Below are positions 29,218 through 37,868 of a stretch of DNA of 64,000 bases, in pieces; the stretch's first letter is position 1; each line of letters opens with the position of its first letter. The notes beneath the pieces are model-generated. The model did no database searches. It was not told the DNA's origin and saw only the letters and a program-made list of their open reading frames with translations. The stretch covers positions 496,001 to 560,000 of the forward strand of contig NZ_JNYV01000002.1 of assembly GCF_000717275.1 (NCBI RefSeq), in the 5' to 3' direction. A program made the translations under genes and the position numbers. Origin of the DNA: Kitasatospora arboriphila (lineage in GTDB: Bacteria; Actinomycetota; Actinomycetes; Mycobacteriales; Mycobacteriaceae).

Positions 29218-30144
29218 ATGGATTTGCGAATATTTGTCGAGCCGCAGCAAGGTGCCACCTACGACGACCAGCTTGCAGTCGCGAGAACCGCGGAGGCAGG
29301 CGGTTTCGGGGCGTTCTTCCGTTCCGACCACTACCTGGCCATGAACGTCGAGGGTCTACCGGGCCCGACCGATGCCTGGACCACCCTGGCCGGGCTCGCC
29401 CGCGAGACCACCACCATTCGGCTGGGCACGCTCGTGTCCTCGGCAACGTTCCGCCATCCGGGCCCGCTCGCGGTCACTGTCGCCCAGGTGGATCAGATGT
29501 CGGGCGGTCGGGTGGACTTCGGGCTCGGCGCCGGTTGGTATGCCGCTGAACACGAGGCCTACGCGATTCCGTTCCCGGATCTTCGCGAACGGTTCGACCG
29601 ACTCACCGAGCAGCTCGCCGTCATCTCCGGATTGTGGACCACGCCGGTCGGGGAGAAGTTCTCGTACTCGGGCGATCACTACACCGTGACCGACTCTCCG
29701 GCACTGCCCAAGCCCGTTCAGTCGCCCACACCACCGATCGTCATCGGTGGGGCCGGGAAGAAGCGCTCAGCAGCTCTGGCGGCGCAGTACGCCGCAGAGT
29801 TCAACGTGCCGTTTGCGCCCGTCGAGGACGTCGAGACGGCGTTCGGACGAGTCCGGGCCGCCTGTACCGACCGGGGCCGCCCGGCCGACGACCTGACGTA
29901 CTCAGCGGCGCTGGTGGTGTGCGCCGGACGTTCTGACGCCGAGCTGACCCGCCGAGCCGACAACATCGGGCGCGGGCTCGACGATCTCCGCCGAGATGGT
30001 CTGGCGGGATCACCGGACGAGATCGTGGACAAGATCGGCACCTACGCGGCGATCGGCGCCACAAGGATCTACTTACAGGTGCTCGACATGTCCGACCTCG
30101 AGCACGTCGAGTTCATCGCCGAGACGGTGATCCCGCAACTCTGA
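29218..30144 (+). CDS. LLM-class F420-dependent oxidoreductase
   Basis: This 308-residue protein is a luciferase-like TIM-barrel oxidoreductase. Family wording includes AEAGGFGAFFRSDHY, the strand GTLVSSATFRHPGPLA, and GRVDFGLGAGWYAAEHEAYAIPFP. In actinobacteria this subgroup normally uses deazaflavin F420; the substrate cannot be predicted. ATG at 29218 (MDLRIFVEP) is used rather than the GTG at 29182. It stands alone between tRNA-Ala and a convergent DUF1707 gene. Confidence 0.88.
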   Translation: MDLRIFVEPQQGATYDDQLAVARTAEAGGFGAFFRSDHYLAMNVEGLPGPTDAWTTLAGLARETTTIRLGTLVSSATFRHPGPLAVTVAQVDQMSGGRVDFGLGAGWYAAEHEAYAIPFPDLRERFDRLTEQLAVISGLWTTPVGEKFSYSGDHYTVTDSPALPKPVQSPTPPIVIGGAGKKRSAALAAQYAAEFNVPFAPVEDVETAFGRVRAACTDRGRPADDLTYSAALVVCAGRSDAELTRRADNIGRGLDDLRRDGLAGSPDEIVDKIGTYAAIGATRIYLQVLDMSDLEHVEFIAETVIPQL

Positions 30145-30173
30145 TCGCAGCGCTTTGACCGTGTGAGCGTCGC

Positions 30174-30713
30174 TCAGTAGCCGAAGTCCCGGCGTCGGCG
30201 TGACTCGATCTCACGCCGGCGCCGGAGTTCGGCCTGATCGAGGTGCCCGTCGTCGTAATCAGCTTCGTCACCGCCAGCTTGGCCGGACCAGATGCGGATC
30301 CCGCCGAGGACAAGCGGGAAGACGATGAACACCAGCCAGGCGTTGGGCACGCCGAACACCACCTGCAGCAGAAGAAAGAGCAGCAGGGTGCCGCCACCGG
30401 CGAACAGGTTGAGGGTCTGGATCAGCTTCTTGCCCGGCGCGTTGTGGACGCCGTTGCGAGGTGGTTGCGCAGGCGAAGAATCACGCGCGAGGGCAGGCGC
30501 CGACGACCCCGAGCCGAACGGGGTGGGTTCGGGTAGATCACCGAAGAGCTTGTCGAGCTCGGAGCGGGTGTGCGCGGCCGCGGCCAGCTGAACGCGTTCT
30601 TCGTACTCGGTGTGGTCGAGCCGACCGCTGGTGAAATGCTCACCGAGTGCGTCGAGGGCGCGACCCCGCTCATCGTTGCCGATCCGGATGTCGCGGGTCT
30701 TGTCATCGTCCAT
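30174..30713 (-). CDS. DUF1707 domain protein with two membrane segments
   Basis: This 179-residue protein starts with a DUF1707 (SHOCT-like) motif: DIRIGNDERGRALDALGEHFTSGRLDHTEYEERV (described by its ends only: residues 8-41), with the R-x-G-x-L-x-x-x-E-Y core. A Pro/Ala linker follows, then two membrane spans (about 103-120 and 124-142) and a basic tail rich in Arg and Glu. Function is unknown; such proteins are common in small membrane complexes of actinobacteria. Confidence 0.8.
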   Translation of the reverse strand: MDDDKTRDIRIGNDERGRALDALGEHFTSGRLDHTEYEERVQLAAAAHTRSELDKLFGDLPEPTPFGSGSSAPALARDSSPAQPPRNGVHNAPGKKLIQTLNLFAGGGTLLLFLLLQVVFGVPNAWLVFIVFPLVLGGIRIWSGQAGGDEADYDDGHLDQAELRRRREIESRRRRDFGY

Positions 30714-30792
30714 GCAGCAATTCGATCACGCGACGGCGGTCCGTGCCCCGTGGTTGGAAGGCCCCGGTTGGAAGCCTCTGTGGTTGAGAGGC

Positions 30793-31458
30793 TCAGTTGC
30801 CTTGGCCGACGATGTACAGATAACCGGCGAGAACCAAGATGCCCGCTGCCAGATAGAGATACCCGACCCACAGGGCGGCGACCGCAAACGGCATACCCTG
30901 CTCGCCGGTCCGCCGGATCTGTGCCCGCGCAACGTGGCCGCAGATGATCCCGATCAACGAGGTCACGCCCAGCACCGACAAGATCAACGCGACGATCGCG
31001 GTGACATTGGTCTTGTTGGATCGCGACGCGGGCGCAGGACTCATCTCGGCTCCGGACTCCTGATCTGCTGGGTGGTCGCCCTGCGGACCGTCATAACGGG
31101 TTTCTGCCGGATCAGACGTCTGCGAATAGGCACTGCTCAACGGCGCGGGTGAGGCACCGAGACCAGCCGCGGGGCCGCTCAGTGGTGCCGGAGAGGAGGG
31201 AGGCGGCTGACGTCGCCGAGGATCTTCTCGTGGGCGGTCGACCGGGCCGGGATTGAAGGGCGGAGGTCCGCTGGGACCAGGCCGTGGGGCATGACCACGA
31301 CCCGGCTCCGGCGGAAGGCCACCTTGCGGGGCCGGAGCCTGAGGGGGACCGGGCCGGTAGCCCGGCGGTGGGCCTTCGGCAGGCCCGGTGCGCGGTCGCC
31401 ATGCCGGGATGGGCTCGCCATGGCGGCGTCGGTTGCCCTCGCCGTTGTCAACACTCAC
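30793..31458 (-). CDS. Proline-rich DUF4190-type membrane protein
   Basis: This 221-residue protein has a disordered N-terminal 145 residues dominated by Pro, Gly and Arg, then two membrane segments separated by CGHVARAQIRRTGEQG, the DUF4190 signature in which a His-x-x-x-x-x-Ile loop joins two helices. The start is GTG at 31458. Function is unknown. It lies between DUF1707 and the CwsA-like gene on the same strand. Confidence 0.75.
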   Translation of the reverse strand: MSVDNGEGNRRRHGEPIPAWRPRTGPAEGPPPGYRPGPPQAPAPQGGLPPEPGRGHAPRPGPSGPPPFNPGPVDRPREDPRRRQPPPSSPAPLSGPAAGLGASPAPLSSAYSQTSDPAETRYDGPQGDHPADQESGAEMSPAPASRSNKTNVTAIVALILSVLGVTSLIGIICGHVARAQIRRTGEQGMPFAVAALWVGYLYLAAGILVLAGYLYIVGQGN

Positions 31459-31504
31459 CCGTCACACCGTACCTGCCGCAGCGACCTCAACTGTCGCACC
31501 AACT

Positions 31505-32122
31505 TCAATTGGCGGACTGCCCGTTCGTGGATTGGCCGGCGGGATCGACGGCCTCGGCTTCGGTCTCGACAACCGGTACGTCGGCCAGACGCGGGGGCGC
31601 AGCGGCCACCGATGGCGGCTGCGGACGCGTGCGACGACTGATCGTGAATGCGGCCGCACCTGCGCCCACCAACCCGACCACGATCAGGGCGATCCTGAGG
31701 CGACGACGAGAAGGCGACTTCGTAGTCACCAGCTGGTTGGGGAGTGCCTCGACGAGCCCGGCGCGTTCGAGGGCATCGACGACGGTGGGGTTGCTGATCG
31801 TCACAGGGAGCACTTCGGCGGCCCGGTCGCGATACGCAGCGGTGAGTTCGCGAGCCTCGGCGGCGAGCTCGGACTCCTTCGAACGCGCCTGGGCCGCGAC
31901 CTTCTTGACGCCGGCGAGCGCGACATTGCCGGCCCCTCGGGTGGCGACGGAGGCACCGAGCAGCGACTTGCGCGCACCGGCGACGCTCAAGCCGGCCGAT
32001 CCACGGGTGAGGTTCGACAGCCCGGCCAAGGTCTGTCGACCTCCGAGCTTCACCCGCTGCCCGGCGCTGCGAGCAGCGGCACGTTGACGGACCGCTTTCA
32101 GTTCGGATTCGAGTTTGCTCAT
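31505..32122 (-). CDS. cwsA: CwsA-like cell wall synthesis membrane protein
   Basis: This 205-residue basic protein has an N-terminal Ala/Arg/Lys-rich region (1-140), a single membrane segment near 150-168 (IALIVVGLVGAGAAAFTI) and a short Pro-rich tail. Position (just after the tRNA pair, before ppiA) and the tail pattern (A-F-x-I-x-R-R followed by PxPPSV) match Rv0008c, CwsA, which binds CrgA and Wag31 and affects pole shape in mycobacteria. It is longer than CwsA (about 145 residues). ATG at 32122 follows AGGAGG at good spacing. Confidence 0.65.
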   Translation of the reverse strand: MSKLESELKAVRQRAAARSAGQRVKLGGRQTLAGLSNLTRGSAGLSVAGARKSLLGASVATRGAGNVALAGVKKVAAQARSKESELAAEARELTAAYRDRAAEVLPVTISNPTVVDALERAGLVEALPNQLVTTKSPSRRRLRIALIVVGLVGAGAAAFTISRRTRPQPPSVAAAPPRLADVPVVETEAEAVDPAGQSTNGQSAN

Positions 32123-32180
32123 GAAACCTCCTCGGTGAAACCAGCTCGGACTCTTGACCACCCTAGTGCGCGCAGCGGGG

Positions 32181-32909
32181 TCAGGGGTTCACCCGGTGGG
32201 GAGCCCGGGGATCGACCGCGGGACGGTCTCGGCCGACCAGTCGGCGGCACACGTCCACCAGACGCGTATTCGATTCCTGCGACAGCTTTTTGAGCAGAGC
32301 GAATGCCTGGACGCCGTCGAGGTCGTACCGCTCCATGATCATGCCTTTGGCCTGGCCGATGATGTCGCGTGATGCCAACGCACTCTCGAATTCGTCGTGA
32401 CGACGGGCGGCGTAGAGCGCGACAGCGGCGTGGGTGGCGTGCATCAGGCCGACCTCTTCGGCACCCTCGGTGAAGGCGAATGCGTTGTCGCCGTACAGGT
32501 TCAGCGCACCGGTCGCCTCGCGGTCGGAGTAGAGCCGAAATGACAGCGCCGACCGGATCGGCGTAGCCGCCAGTGCGGCGGACGAGAAGCCCGGCCAGCG
32601 CTTTTCACCGGCGAGATCGTCGACGCGGATGGTGTGCTGATGTGTTGCCACATCAACACACGGTCCTTCGCCGAGTTCGCTCTGCAATTGGTCGAGCCGT
32701 CGGGCAGCACGTGAGGTCGCGGCCGTGGAGGTGATCTTGTTGCGTTTCGTGATGACGGTGATCCCGGCGTGATCGGCACCGGGAACATGCTCGACGGCGC
32801 TACTGGTGAGTCCTTCGAGGACCGACGCGATGCTCTCGGGCAGACGGGTCCGAATCTCTTCTGCGAGTAGCTCGGTCACCGTTCGCAAATCACTGTCGAT
32901 GTTCCTCAT
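32181..32909 (-). CDS. GAF-ANTAR regulator (first of three)
   Basis: This 242-residue protein has a GAF sensor domain (about 25-160, with LQSELGEGPCVDVA and SALSFRLYSDREATGALNLY) and a C-terminal ANTAR RNA-binding domain (about 175-230, DIIGQAKGMIMERYDLDGVQAFALLKKLS). ANTAR proteins bind two-hexaloop RNAs and prevent termination. ATG at 32909 is used. It lies downstream of two related genes on the same strand. Confidence 0.88.
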   Translation of the reverse strand: MRNIDSDLRTVTELLAEEIRTRLPESIASVLEGLTSSAVEHVPGADHAGITVITKRNKITSTAATSRAARRLDQLQSELGEGPCVDVATHQHTIRVDDLAGEKRWPGFSSAALAATPIRSALSFRLYSDREATGALNLYGDNAFAFTEGAEEVGLMHATHAAVALYAARRHDEFESALASRDIIGQAKGMIMERYDLDGVQAFALLKKLSQESNTRLVDVCRRLVGRDRPAVDPRAPHRVNP

Positions 32910-32982
32910 CGCGTGATTCCTCCCCGGCACAGATCCGACACCCGGCTCACATCGAAGCAGATGTCGCATCGAGCCGCCCGCT

Positions 32983-33768
32983 TCATGTGTTGATTCGGCG
33001 AGGCGCCGCAGGCTCGGTTGGAGGGGCTAAAACGCCGGTTGCGCCCGGATCCGCCGGCGAGCTGTTCTGTGCCGCGACAACCGCCCGTGCGTGAGCTGTG
33101 ACGGTGACGCCGTGGGCGCGGGCAAGCCGGGTCAGTTGGTGCCGGGCTTCGACGATCTCGAGGCGTTTGTACTCGGCGAGGATGCCGATCGCGGTGGCGA
33201 CAACGGTGGTGCCCTCGAGAACCGTGTCGACGGAATCGGACACGCCGGTGTGTTGGGCTCCCCGGATACCCGTGCTCAGAGCGATCGCGACGAGATTGGC
33301 CAAGATCTGCCCGAATTCACTCGGTTGGCCGGATTCGGTCCAGGGCTGCTCGGTGTGGATGACCAAAGCGCCGACCGGGGCGGACAGCGCTTTGATGGGA
33401 TACGCACGAATGCCGCGAAGCCCTGCCGAGATCGCCCGCTTCTGATACTCCGGCCACCGGGTGTCGTCGGCGGTGGAGAGATCGGTGACGAGGGTGAGCG
33501 CGCCGTCATGCGCACTGCTCAGAGCCGGGCCGGTGGTGTTGAGTTCGAGATCCGCCCCGATCCCGGCGTGGCAGGCCTCGGCGACGATGTGGAGGTCATC
33601 TCCCGCAGTGGACCGGCGGTCATCGCGCAGCACGATCACCGCAGAGAATGCGTCGAAACCTTCGCGCGCGTGGGTGACGACGGTCTGCAGCAGGGTCGGC
33701 AGATCGAAGTCGGTTGTCAGGGTTCCGGTCACATCGGCGATGGCGACCCGGTTCAGCACATCGCTCAT
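32983..33768 (-). CDS. GAF-domain regulator with ANTAR-like tail (second of three)
   Basis: This 261-residue protein shares the GAF architecture (DFDLPTLLQTVVTHAREGFDAFSA, then a ligand pocket region with RAYPIKALSAPVGALVIHT). The C-terminal 55 residues (TAIGILAEYKRLEIVEARHQL) resemble an ANTAR helix bundle but diverge. ATG at 33768 is conservative; a longer GTG start at 33822 would overlap the upstream gene. No good ribosome binding site is seen, suggesting coupling. Confidence 0.75.
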   Translation of the reverse strand: MSDVLNRVAIADVTGTLTTDFDLPTLLQTVVTHAREGFDAFSAVIVLRDDRRSTAGDDLHIVAEACHAGIGADLELNTTGPALSSAHDGALTLVTDLSTADDTRWPEYQKRAISAGLRGIRAYPIKALSAPVGALVIHTEQPWTESGQPSEFGQILANLVAIALSTGIRGAQHTGVSDSVDTVLEGTTVVATAIGILAEYKRLEIVEARHQLTRLARAHGVTVTAHARAVVAAQNSSPADPGATGVLAPPTEPAAPRRINT

Positions 33769-33793
33769 CGGTCGGCCCGGCGCATCTTCGGGG

Positions 33794-34609
33794 TCATGTG
33801 TCCTCCAGATCGGCTTCGTCACGCAGGTTCAGTCGGCGGGCCACCACGTCGTCGGACACGTCCTTGATGGAACGACCGTGTTGGTAGGAATATGCACGCA
33901 GCCGGTCAAGGGCCTCGCCGGCCGGTATACCGAGCTGCACGGCCGCCATCCCGGACGCCAGATAAACCTGGGAACGAGAGAAGGAGCCTGGCGAATCGAC
34001 CTGCGCCTGGCTGAGATTCTCGGCCGCGGCGTCGGCGCCACCGGAGTCGTCCGTCCTGGCGAGGTACTCGTCCCAATTCTGCCGAACGGTGAAAGCGGCG
34101 GTGGCCGCGATGGTCAGTGCTGCGTTGAGCTCGTCGACCGCGAGAGCCCCGGCGGTGCGGCGATACAGCTCGAGAACCCCAAGGGGCGTACCGCCTTCCA
34201 CCACCGGGAACGCGAACACAGACCGCACACCGATGTCGAGGGCCTCGCCGGCGAACACCGGCCACCGCCCGGTGGCCGCCGAATCGCGCAAGTCTGGCAA
34301 GAGCTGGGTGTCGTGGTGATGGTAGGCGTCGAGACACGGGCCTTCACCGAGGGTGAACTGCAGTTCATCGATCTGTTGAGCGGTCGCATCGGTGGCGTAG
34401 ACGAGGTCGCGGACCCGACTCGAGCGGGTCAGCAGTGCAATGGCGGCTCCGTCGACGCCGGACAGACGCACCACCGTGTCACAGAGCTGACTGACCCCGG
34501 TGAAAACCGAAGTGTTGCCTGCCACGTTCTTGGTCGAACCGGCTTTGGATTGGTCGGGAACTGCGCCTTCACCGTCGGCCGGCGAGCCTCTGTCAGAGGT
34601 GCCGTTCAT
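33794..34609 (-). CDS. GAF-domain regulator with ANTAR-like tail (third of three)
   Basis: This 271-residue protein has a GAF domain (about 38-185, with LQFTLGEGPCLDAY and VFAFPVVEGGTPLGVLELYR) and a C-terminal ANTAR-like region (about 210-262, SRSQVYLASGMAAVQLGIPAGEAL). The G-E-G-P-C-x-D phrase is shared with the first gene of the trio. It is the first gene of the cluster by transcription. The RNA or ligand target is not known. Confidence 0.8.
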   Translation of the reverse strand: MNGTSDRGSPADGEGAVPDQSKAGSTKNVAGNTSVFTGVSQLCDTVVRLSGVDGAAIALLTRSSRVRDLVYATDATAQQIDELQFTLGEGPCLDAYHHHDTQLLPDLRDSAATGRWPVFAGEALDIGVRSVFAFPVVEGGTPLGVLELYRRTAGALAVDELNAALTIAATAAFTVRQNWDEYLARTDDSGGADAAAENLSQAQVDSPGSFSRSQVYLASGMAAVQLGIPAGEALDRLRAYSYQHGRSIKDVSDDVVARRLNLRDEADLEDT

Positions 34610-34833
34610 CGTGCGCTCCCATCGCCTTCCTCAAACGTACTCGCAGGCCCTTCGCCGCGTCTGCCACCGATATGCCTGGGTGTCGCCTCGTCGACGCGGC
34701 CCACCGACTCGTCTCGAGCGGCAACGGGATTCTCCGCGCGGCTCGGACGGAGGTCGCAAGGCCCGGATACACCACAACGCCGCCCGTCGGCGAGCCCATG
34801 CGGGGGCACCGGGGGCGGCGTTGTCGGGCGGAG

Positions 34834-35088
34834 CTAAGCCATCTGGACGACTATCGCGACCGCCGCGGCGGCGAACAACAGCACCAAGATGATCAGCCCG
34901 ATGATCAGAGCGATGCCGGTGGGAGGGAACCGGTTGCTGGTTCGCGGTTCGGAGTCCGACAGGCCTGAGGTCTGTGGTGCATCAGGTGGCGTGGATCCCG
35001 GGGCCACTCCGCCCCCCGCCTCGAGGCCCGGTGTGTTCGCCGGATCCGGGTTGGTCTCGTCGTGGACCGGCCCTGAGTTCTGGGTCAT
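34834..35088 (-). CDS. Small tail-anchored protein, DUF6480 type
   Basis: This 84-residue protein has a polar N-terminal half with PDPANTPGLEAGGGVAPGSTPP, wording typical of DUF6480, and a C-terminal membrane segment (about 57-80, IALIIGLIILVLLFAAAAVA). Function is unknown. Its ATG overlaps the stop of the upstream 65-residue gene (ATGA). Confidence 0.7.
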   Translation of the reverse strand: MTQNSGPVHDETNPDPANTPGLEAGGGVAPGSTPPDAPQTSGLSDSEPRTSNRFPPTGIALIIGLIILVLLFAAAAVAIVVQMA

Positions 35089-35282
35089 CGATCCTCGAGT
35101 TGTTCGGCCGATGCACCCGCGTATCCCGAGCTGTTGTCCCAGTTGTCGGGCAGGTCGCTGCCGTCCTTCGGGAGTTCGGTGGCGTCGGGAGCGGCGGTTC
35201 CGTCAAGTGTTGTGCTGAGCTCTTCCGGTGCTTCTTCGACACCGGGGGTGGTGCCGGAAACGTCCTTCTTTGCGTCGGTCAT
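35085..35282 (-). CDS. Small acidic hypothetical protein
   Basis: This 65-residue, strongly acidic, probably disordered protein starts [10 protein letters not shown] and contains [16 protein letters not shown] do not recognise a family. The four-base overlap with the following DUF6480-type gene supports its being real and co-translated. Confidence 0.6.
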   Translation of the reverse strand: MTDAKKDVSGTTPGVEEAPEELSTTLDGTAAPDATELPKDGSDLPDNWDNSSGYAGASAEQLEDR

Positions 35283-35446
35283 CGTGTCTCACTTCCGTCT
35301 CGACTCGTCACCAGCGAGGATCTCGAAGGTGGTGGGGCCACGGACTACTGCCGGGCTCCCGTGAGGTGGGTAATACCCGCGCCGGCGACGGTAAAACCTG
35401 GCTTGCCCGTCGGCTGACGTCTGCGCCGACGGCACTCAGTGGCACC

Positions 35447-35986
35447 ATGGAGGCCGTGACCACAGCATTGAAAACCGCAACCGCGACCCTGCACACCAAT
35501 CACGGTGACATCAGAATCGCCCTGTTCGGTAACCACGCGCCCAAGACCGTCGCCAACTTCACCGGCCTCGCCGAAGGGTCGAAGGAGTACTCCAAGCCCA
35601 ACGCTTCCGGCGGAGATGCCGGACCGTTCTACGACGGCGCGGTGTTCCACCGCATCATCTCGGGCTTCATGCTCCAGGGCGGCGATCCCACCGGGACCGG
35701 TATGGGCGGACCCGGCTACCAGTTCGAGGACGAGTTCCACCCGGAACTGACGTTCAACCAGCCGTACCTGCTGGCCATGGCAAACGCCGGACCCGGCACC
35801 AATGGGTCGCAGTTCTTCATCACCGTCGGCCCTACGCCTCACCTGAACCGCAAGCACACCATCTTCGGTGTGGTCGAGGACGAAGAATCCCAGAAGGTCG
35901 TCAAAGCGATCGAGGCCGTTCCGACCGACCGTCGTGACCGGCCACTGGACGACGTGATCATCGAAAAGGTCACCATCGAGTCCTGA
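35447..35986 (+). CDS. ppiA: Cyclophilin-type peptidyl-prolyl isomerase PpiA
   Basis: This 179-residue cytoplasmic cyclophilin catalyses proline cis-trans isomerisation. It shows [50 protein letters not shown] with the catalytic FHR arginine, and [14 protein letters not shown]. It is very close to M. tuberculosis PpiA (Rv0009), including position. ATG at 35447 or GTG at 35456 is possible. No signal peptide is present. Confidence 0.96.
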   Translation: MEAVTTALKTATATLHTNHGDIRIALFGNHAPKTVANFTGLAEGSKEYSKPNASGGDAGPFYDGAVFHRIISGFMLQGGDPTGTGMGGPGYQFEDEFHPELTFNQPYLLAMANAGPGTNGSQFFITVGPTPHLNRKHTIFGVVEDEESQKVVKAIEAVPTDRRDRPLDDVIIEKVTIES

Positions 35987-36032
35987 TAGACCGCCGTTCG
36001 GTCGTGCCGAGCTCTGCTCAGATGAGGTCTGT

Positions 36033-36920
36033 GTGACATTCCAGAACCCGCCGTCGCCACCCACCCAGGTGTGCGTCCGGCATCCTGACCGGCCGACGGG
36101 TCTGGCCTGCAGCCGATGCGGCCGTCCGGCATGTCCACAATGTCTCACCCCGGCCGCAGTCGGCCAGCACTGTGTCGACTGCGTCCGGGCATCCGGGCGG
36201 GACACCCCCCGGGCGACCGTCGTCGGCCCTCGGGGCATCGGGTCGAAGACCCCGTGGGCCACCTACGTCCTGCTCGCCGTCAACGTCGCCGTGTTCGTGG
36301 CCACGGCGGCGCAGGCAGGCAGCTTCACCGAAGTCCGCGGCTCGCGGATCTTCTACGAGGGCGCACTCTTCGGGCCCTTCCTCGCCGATGGCGAGTACTG
36401 GCGCCTGCTCACCGCCGGCTTCCTGCACTTCTCGTTGATCCATGTCGCTGTCAACATGTTCTCGCTGTACATCCTGGGCCGTGATGTCGAAATCACCCTG
36501 GGCACAGCACGTTTCGTAGGTATCTACCTGGCGTCGTTGCTCGGTGGCAGCGCGATGGTGATGCTGTTCGAGAACCCGAACGCCATCAATGCAGGCGCTT
36601 CCGGAGCCATCTTCGGGCTGATGGGGGCCACGCTGGTGGTGGTGCTGCGGGCCAAGGTTCCGGCGGGGTTCGTACTGGGTGTGATCGGGCTGAACATCGT
36701 TCTCTCGCTGACCATCCCCAACATCTCCTTGTGGGCGCACCTCGGGGGACTGGTCTTCGGTGCCGCTGCGGCCGCAGGGGTCCTCTACGGCCCCGGACTG
36801 CTGCCTGCCGGCTCGCGTACCGCCCGCAACGTCGCCGCCGTCGGTTGGGCTTCGATCGCCGGACTGATCGTGCTGGCGTTGCTGATCGGCGTGGTTCGCG
36901 CGGCAACACTCACGGTCTGA
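36033..36920 (+). CDS. Rhomboid-family intramembrane serine protease
   Basis: This 295-residue protease has an N-terminal zinc-finger-like segment with CVRHPDRPTGLACSRCGRPACPQC, then six or more membrane segments. The catalytic dyad is Ser in INAGASGAIFG and His in LWAHLGGLVFG; the upstream HFSLIHVAVNMFSLY supplies the oxyanion-hole His and Asn. Substrates are unknown. GTG at 36033 lies 47 bp after ppiA, so they are probably co-transcribed. Confidence 0.92.
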   Translation: MTFQNPPSPPTQVCVRHPDRPTGLACSRCGRPACPQCLTPAAVGQHCVDCVRASGRDTPRATVVGPRGIGSKTPWATYVLLAVNVAVFVATAAQAGSFTEVRGSRIFYEGALFGPFLADGEYWRLLTAGFLHFSLIHVAVNMFSLYILGRDVEITLGTARFVGIYLASLLGGSAMVMLFENPNAINAGASGAIFGLMGATLVVVLRAKVPAGFVLGVIGLNIVLSLTIPNISLWAHLGGLVFGAAAAAGVLYGPGLLPAGSRTARNVAAVGWASIAGLIVLALLIGVVRAATLTV

Positions 36921-36945
36921 TCTGCCGATCGAAAGCGTCGCGCAA

Positions 36946-37440
36946 CTACTTTCTGGTCTGCACGGGCAATCCGGCTGCGCGTAGAGCATCTGCCACGTCG
37001 AGCGGATTGGTCCCGAGGTCCCACCGGCCGAGGATCACCAATCTTTCACCCTCGCGGGCCGCGGTGTCGTCGAGGTCGAACTCGAGATGCGGTACCTGGC
37101 GGCCGTAGCGCGAGTAGGTGAGCACCTGGGCGCGGCGCACCGCATCGAATGGGTATCTGCGCGCGCCGGTCACCGTGCGGATCTGGATCAGGTGTCCGTC
37201 GATGATGGCGAGCCTGGGCCGCACCACCAGCGCGATCGCGCCGAGCACCACCAACAACAGTGCCGCGATCGACATCAGCACCAGGCCGGCCGGGTCGGGA
37301 GCAGAGAACGCCGCTGCGCCGCCGAGGAGAATGCCACCGACCACCATGACCGCGCCCATCGCAGCCGGAGTGGACCACGCGAGAGAAGGCTGTGCCGAGT
37401 TATCCACAGGCCTTATCCACAGTGGGGATGAATTACACAC
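36946..37440 (-). CDS. PH-domain membrane protein (Rv0010c type)
   Basis: This 164-residue protein has two N-terminal membrane segments (about 27-48 and 53-70) and a PH-like domain with PRLAIIDGHLIQIRTVTGARRYPFDAV and LVILGRWDLGTNPLDVADAL. Position next to crgA matches Rv0010c. The start is uncertain: GTG at 37440 has no visible ribosome binding site, and GTG at 37407 is an alternative. The first codons overlap two perfect DnaA boxes. Confidence 0.78.
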   Translation of the reverse strand: MCNSSPLWIRPVDNSAQPSLAWSTPAAMGAVMVVGGILLGGAAAFSAPDPAGLVLMSIAALLLVVLGAIALVVRPRLAIIDGHLIQIRTVTGARRYPFDAVRRAQVLTYSRYGRQVPHLEFDLDDTAAREGERLVILGRWDLGTNPLDVADALRAAGLPVQTRK

Positions 37441-37463
37441 ATGTTGTTCAAGACTGTGGATGA
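37400..37463. promoter_or_regulatory. Cluster of three DnaA boxes between crgA and the PH-domain gene
   Basis: TTATCCACA occurs on the plus strand at 37400-37408 and again at 37413-37421, and TCATCCACA (one mismatch) on the minus strand at 37455-37463. The first two are 13 bp apart. They lie about 19 kb from oriC, over the start of the PH-domain gene and just after the crgA stop. Possible roles are DnaA titration or transcriptional control. Confidence 0.72.
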
Positions 37464-37477
37464 ACCATCTCGCCTGG

Positions 37478-37768
37478 TCAGCGCCATTTCATGGTCATCA
37501 GCAGTCCGGCCACCATGAAACCGAAACCGATCAGGAAGTTCCAGGGTCCCAACTCGTACATCCAGTTGAGGATCTTGCCGTCGGCGCCGAGCGACTCCGG
37601 AGTGGCAACCAGATAGAAGACGATCAGCCACAGCAGTCCCAGCACCATCAGGCCGAGCATGGTGGAGACGTACACCGGGCTCGACGGTCCGGTCTTCACC
37701 TTGACCGGTGTGCGGCTGGCGGGGTTGATCGTGTAATCGGTCTTCTTGCGGACCTTCGACTTGGGCAT
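37478..37768 (-). CDS. crgA: Cell division protein CrgA
   Basis: This 96-residue protein has a basic N-terminal tail ([13 protein letters not shown]) and two membrane segments (about 32-52 and 74-92) joined by a short loop, the CrgA pattern. In mycobacteria it recruits FtsZ, FtsQ, FtsI and CwsA to the division site. ATG at 37768 is followed by the typical [20 protein letters not shown]. It is divergent from pabA. Confidence 0.95.
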   Translation of the reverse strand: MPKSKVRKKTDYTINPASRTPVKVKTGPSSPVYVSTMLGLMVLGLLWLIVFYLVATPESLGADGKILNWMYELGPWNFLIGFGFMVAGLLMTMKWR

Positions 37769-37868
37769 GGTTTCCTCGGTTCGCGGGCAAAAACGTCTCC
37801 CTATAACCTAGCCCACCTGGGATCGACGATGGGAGGCCCTCGCGTGCACCCAGGTATTGTTGACCACT

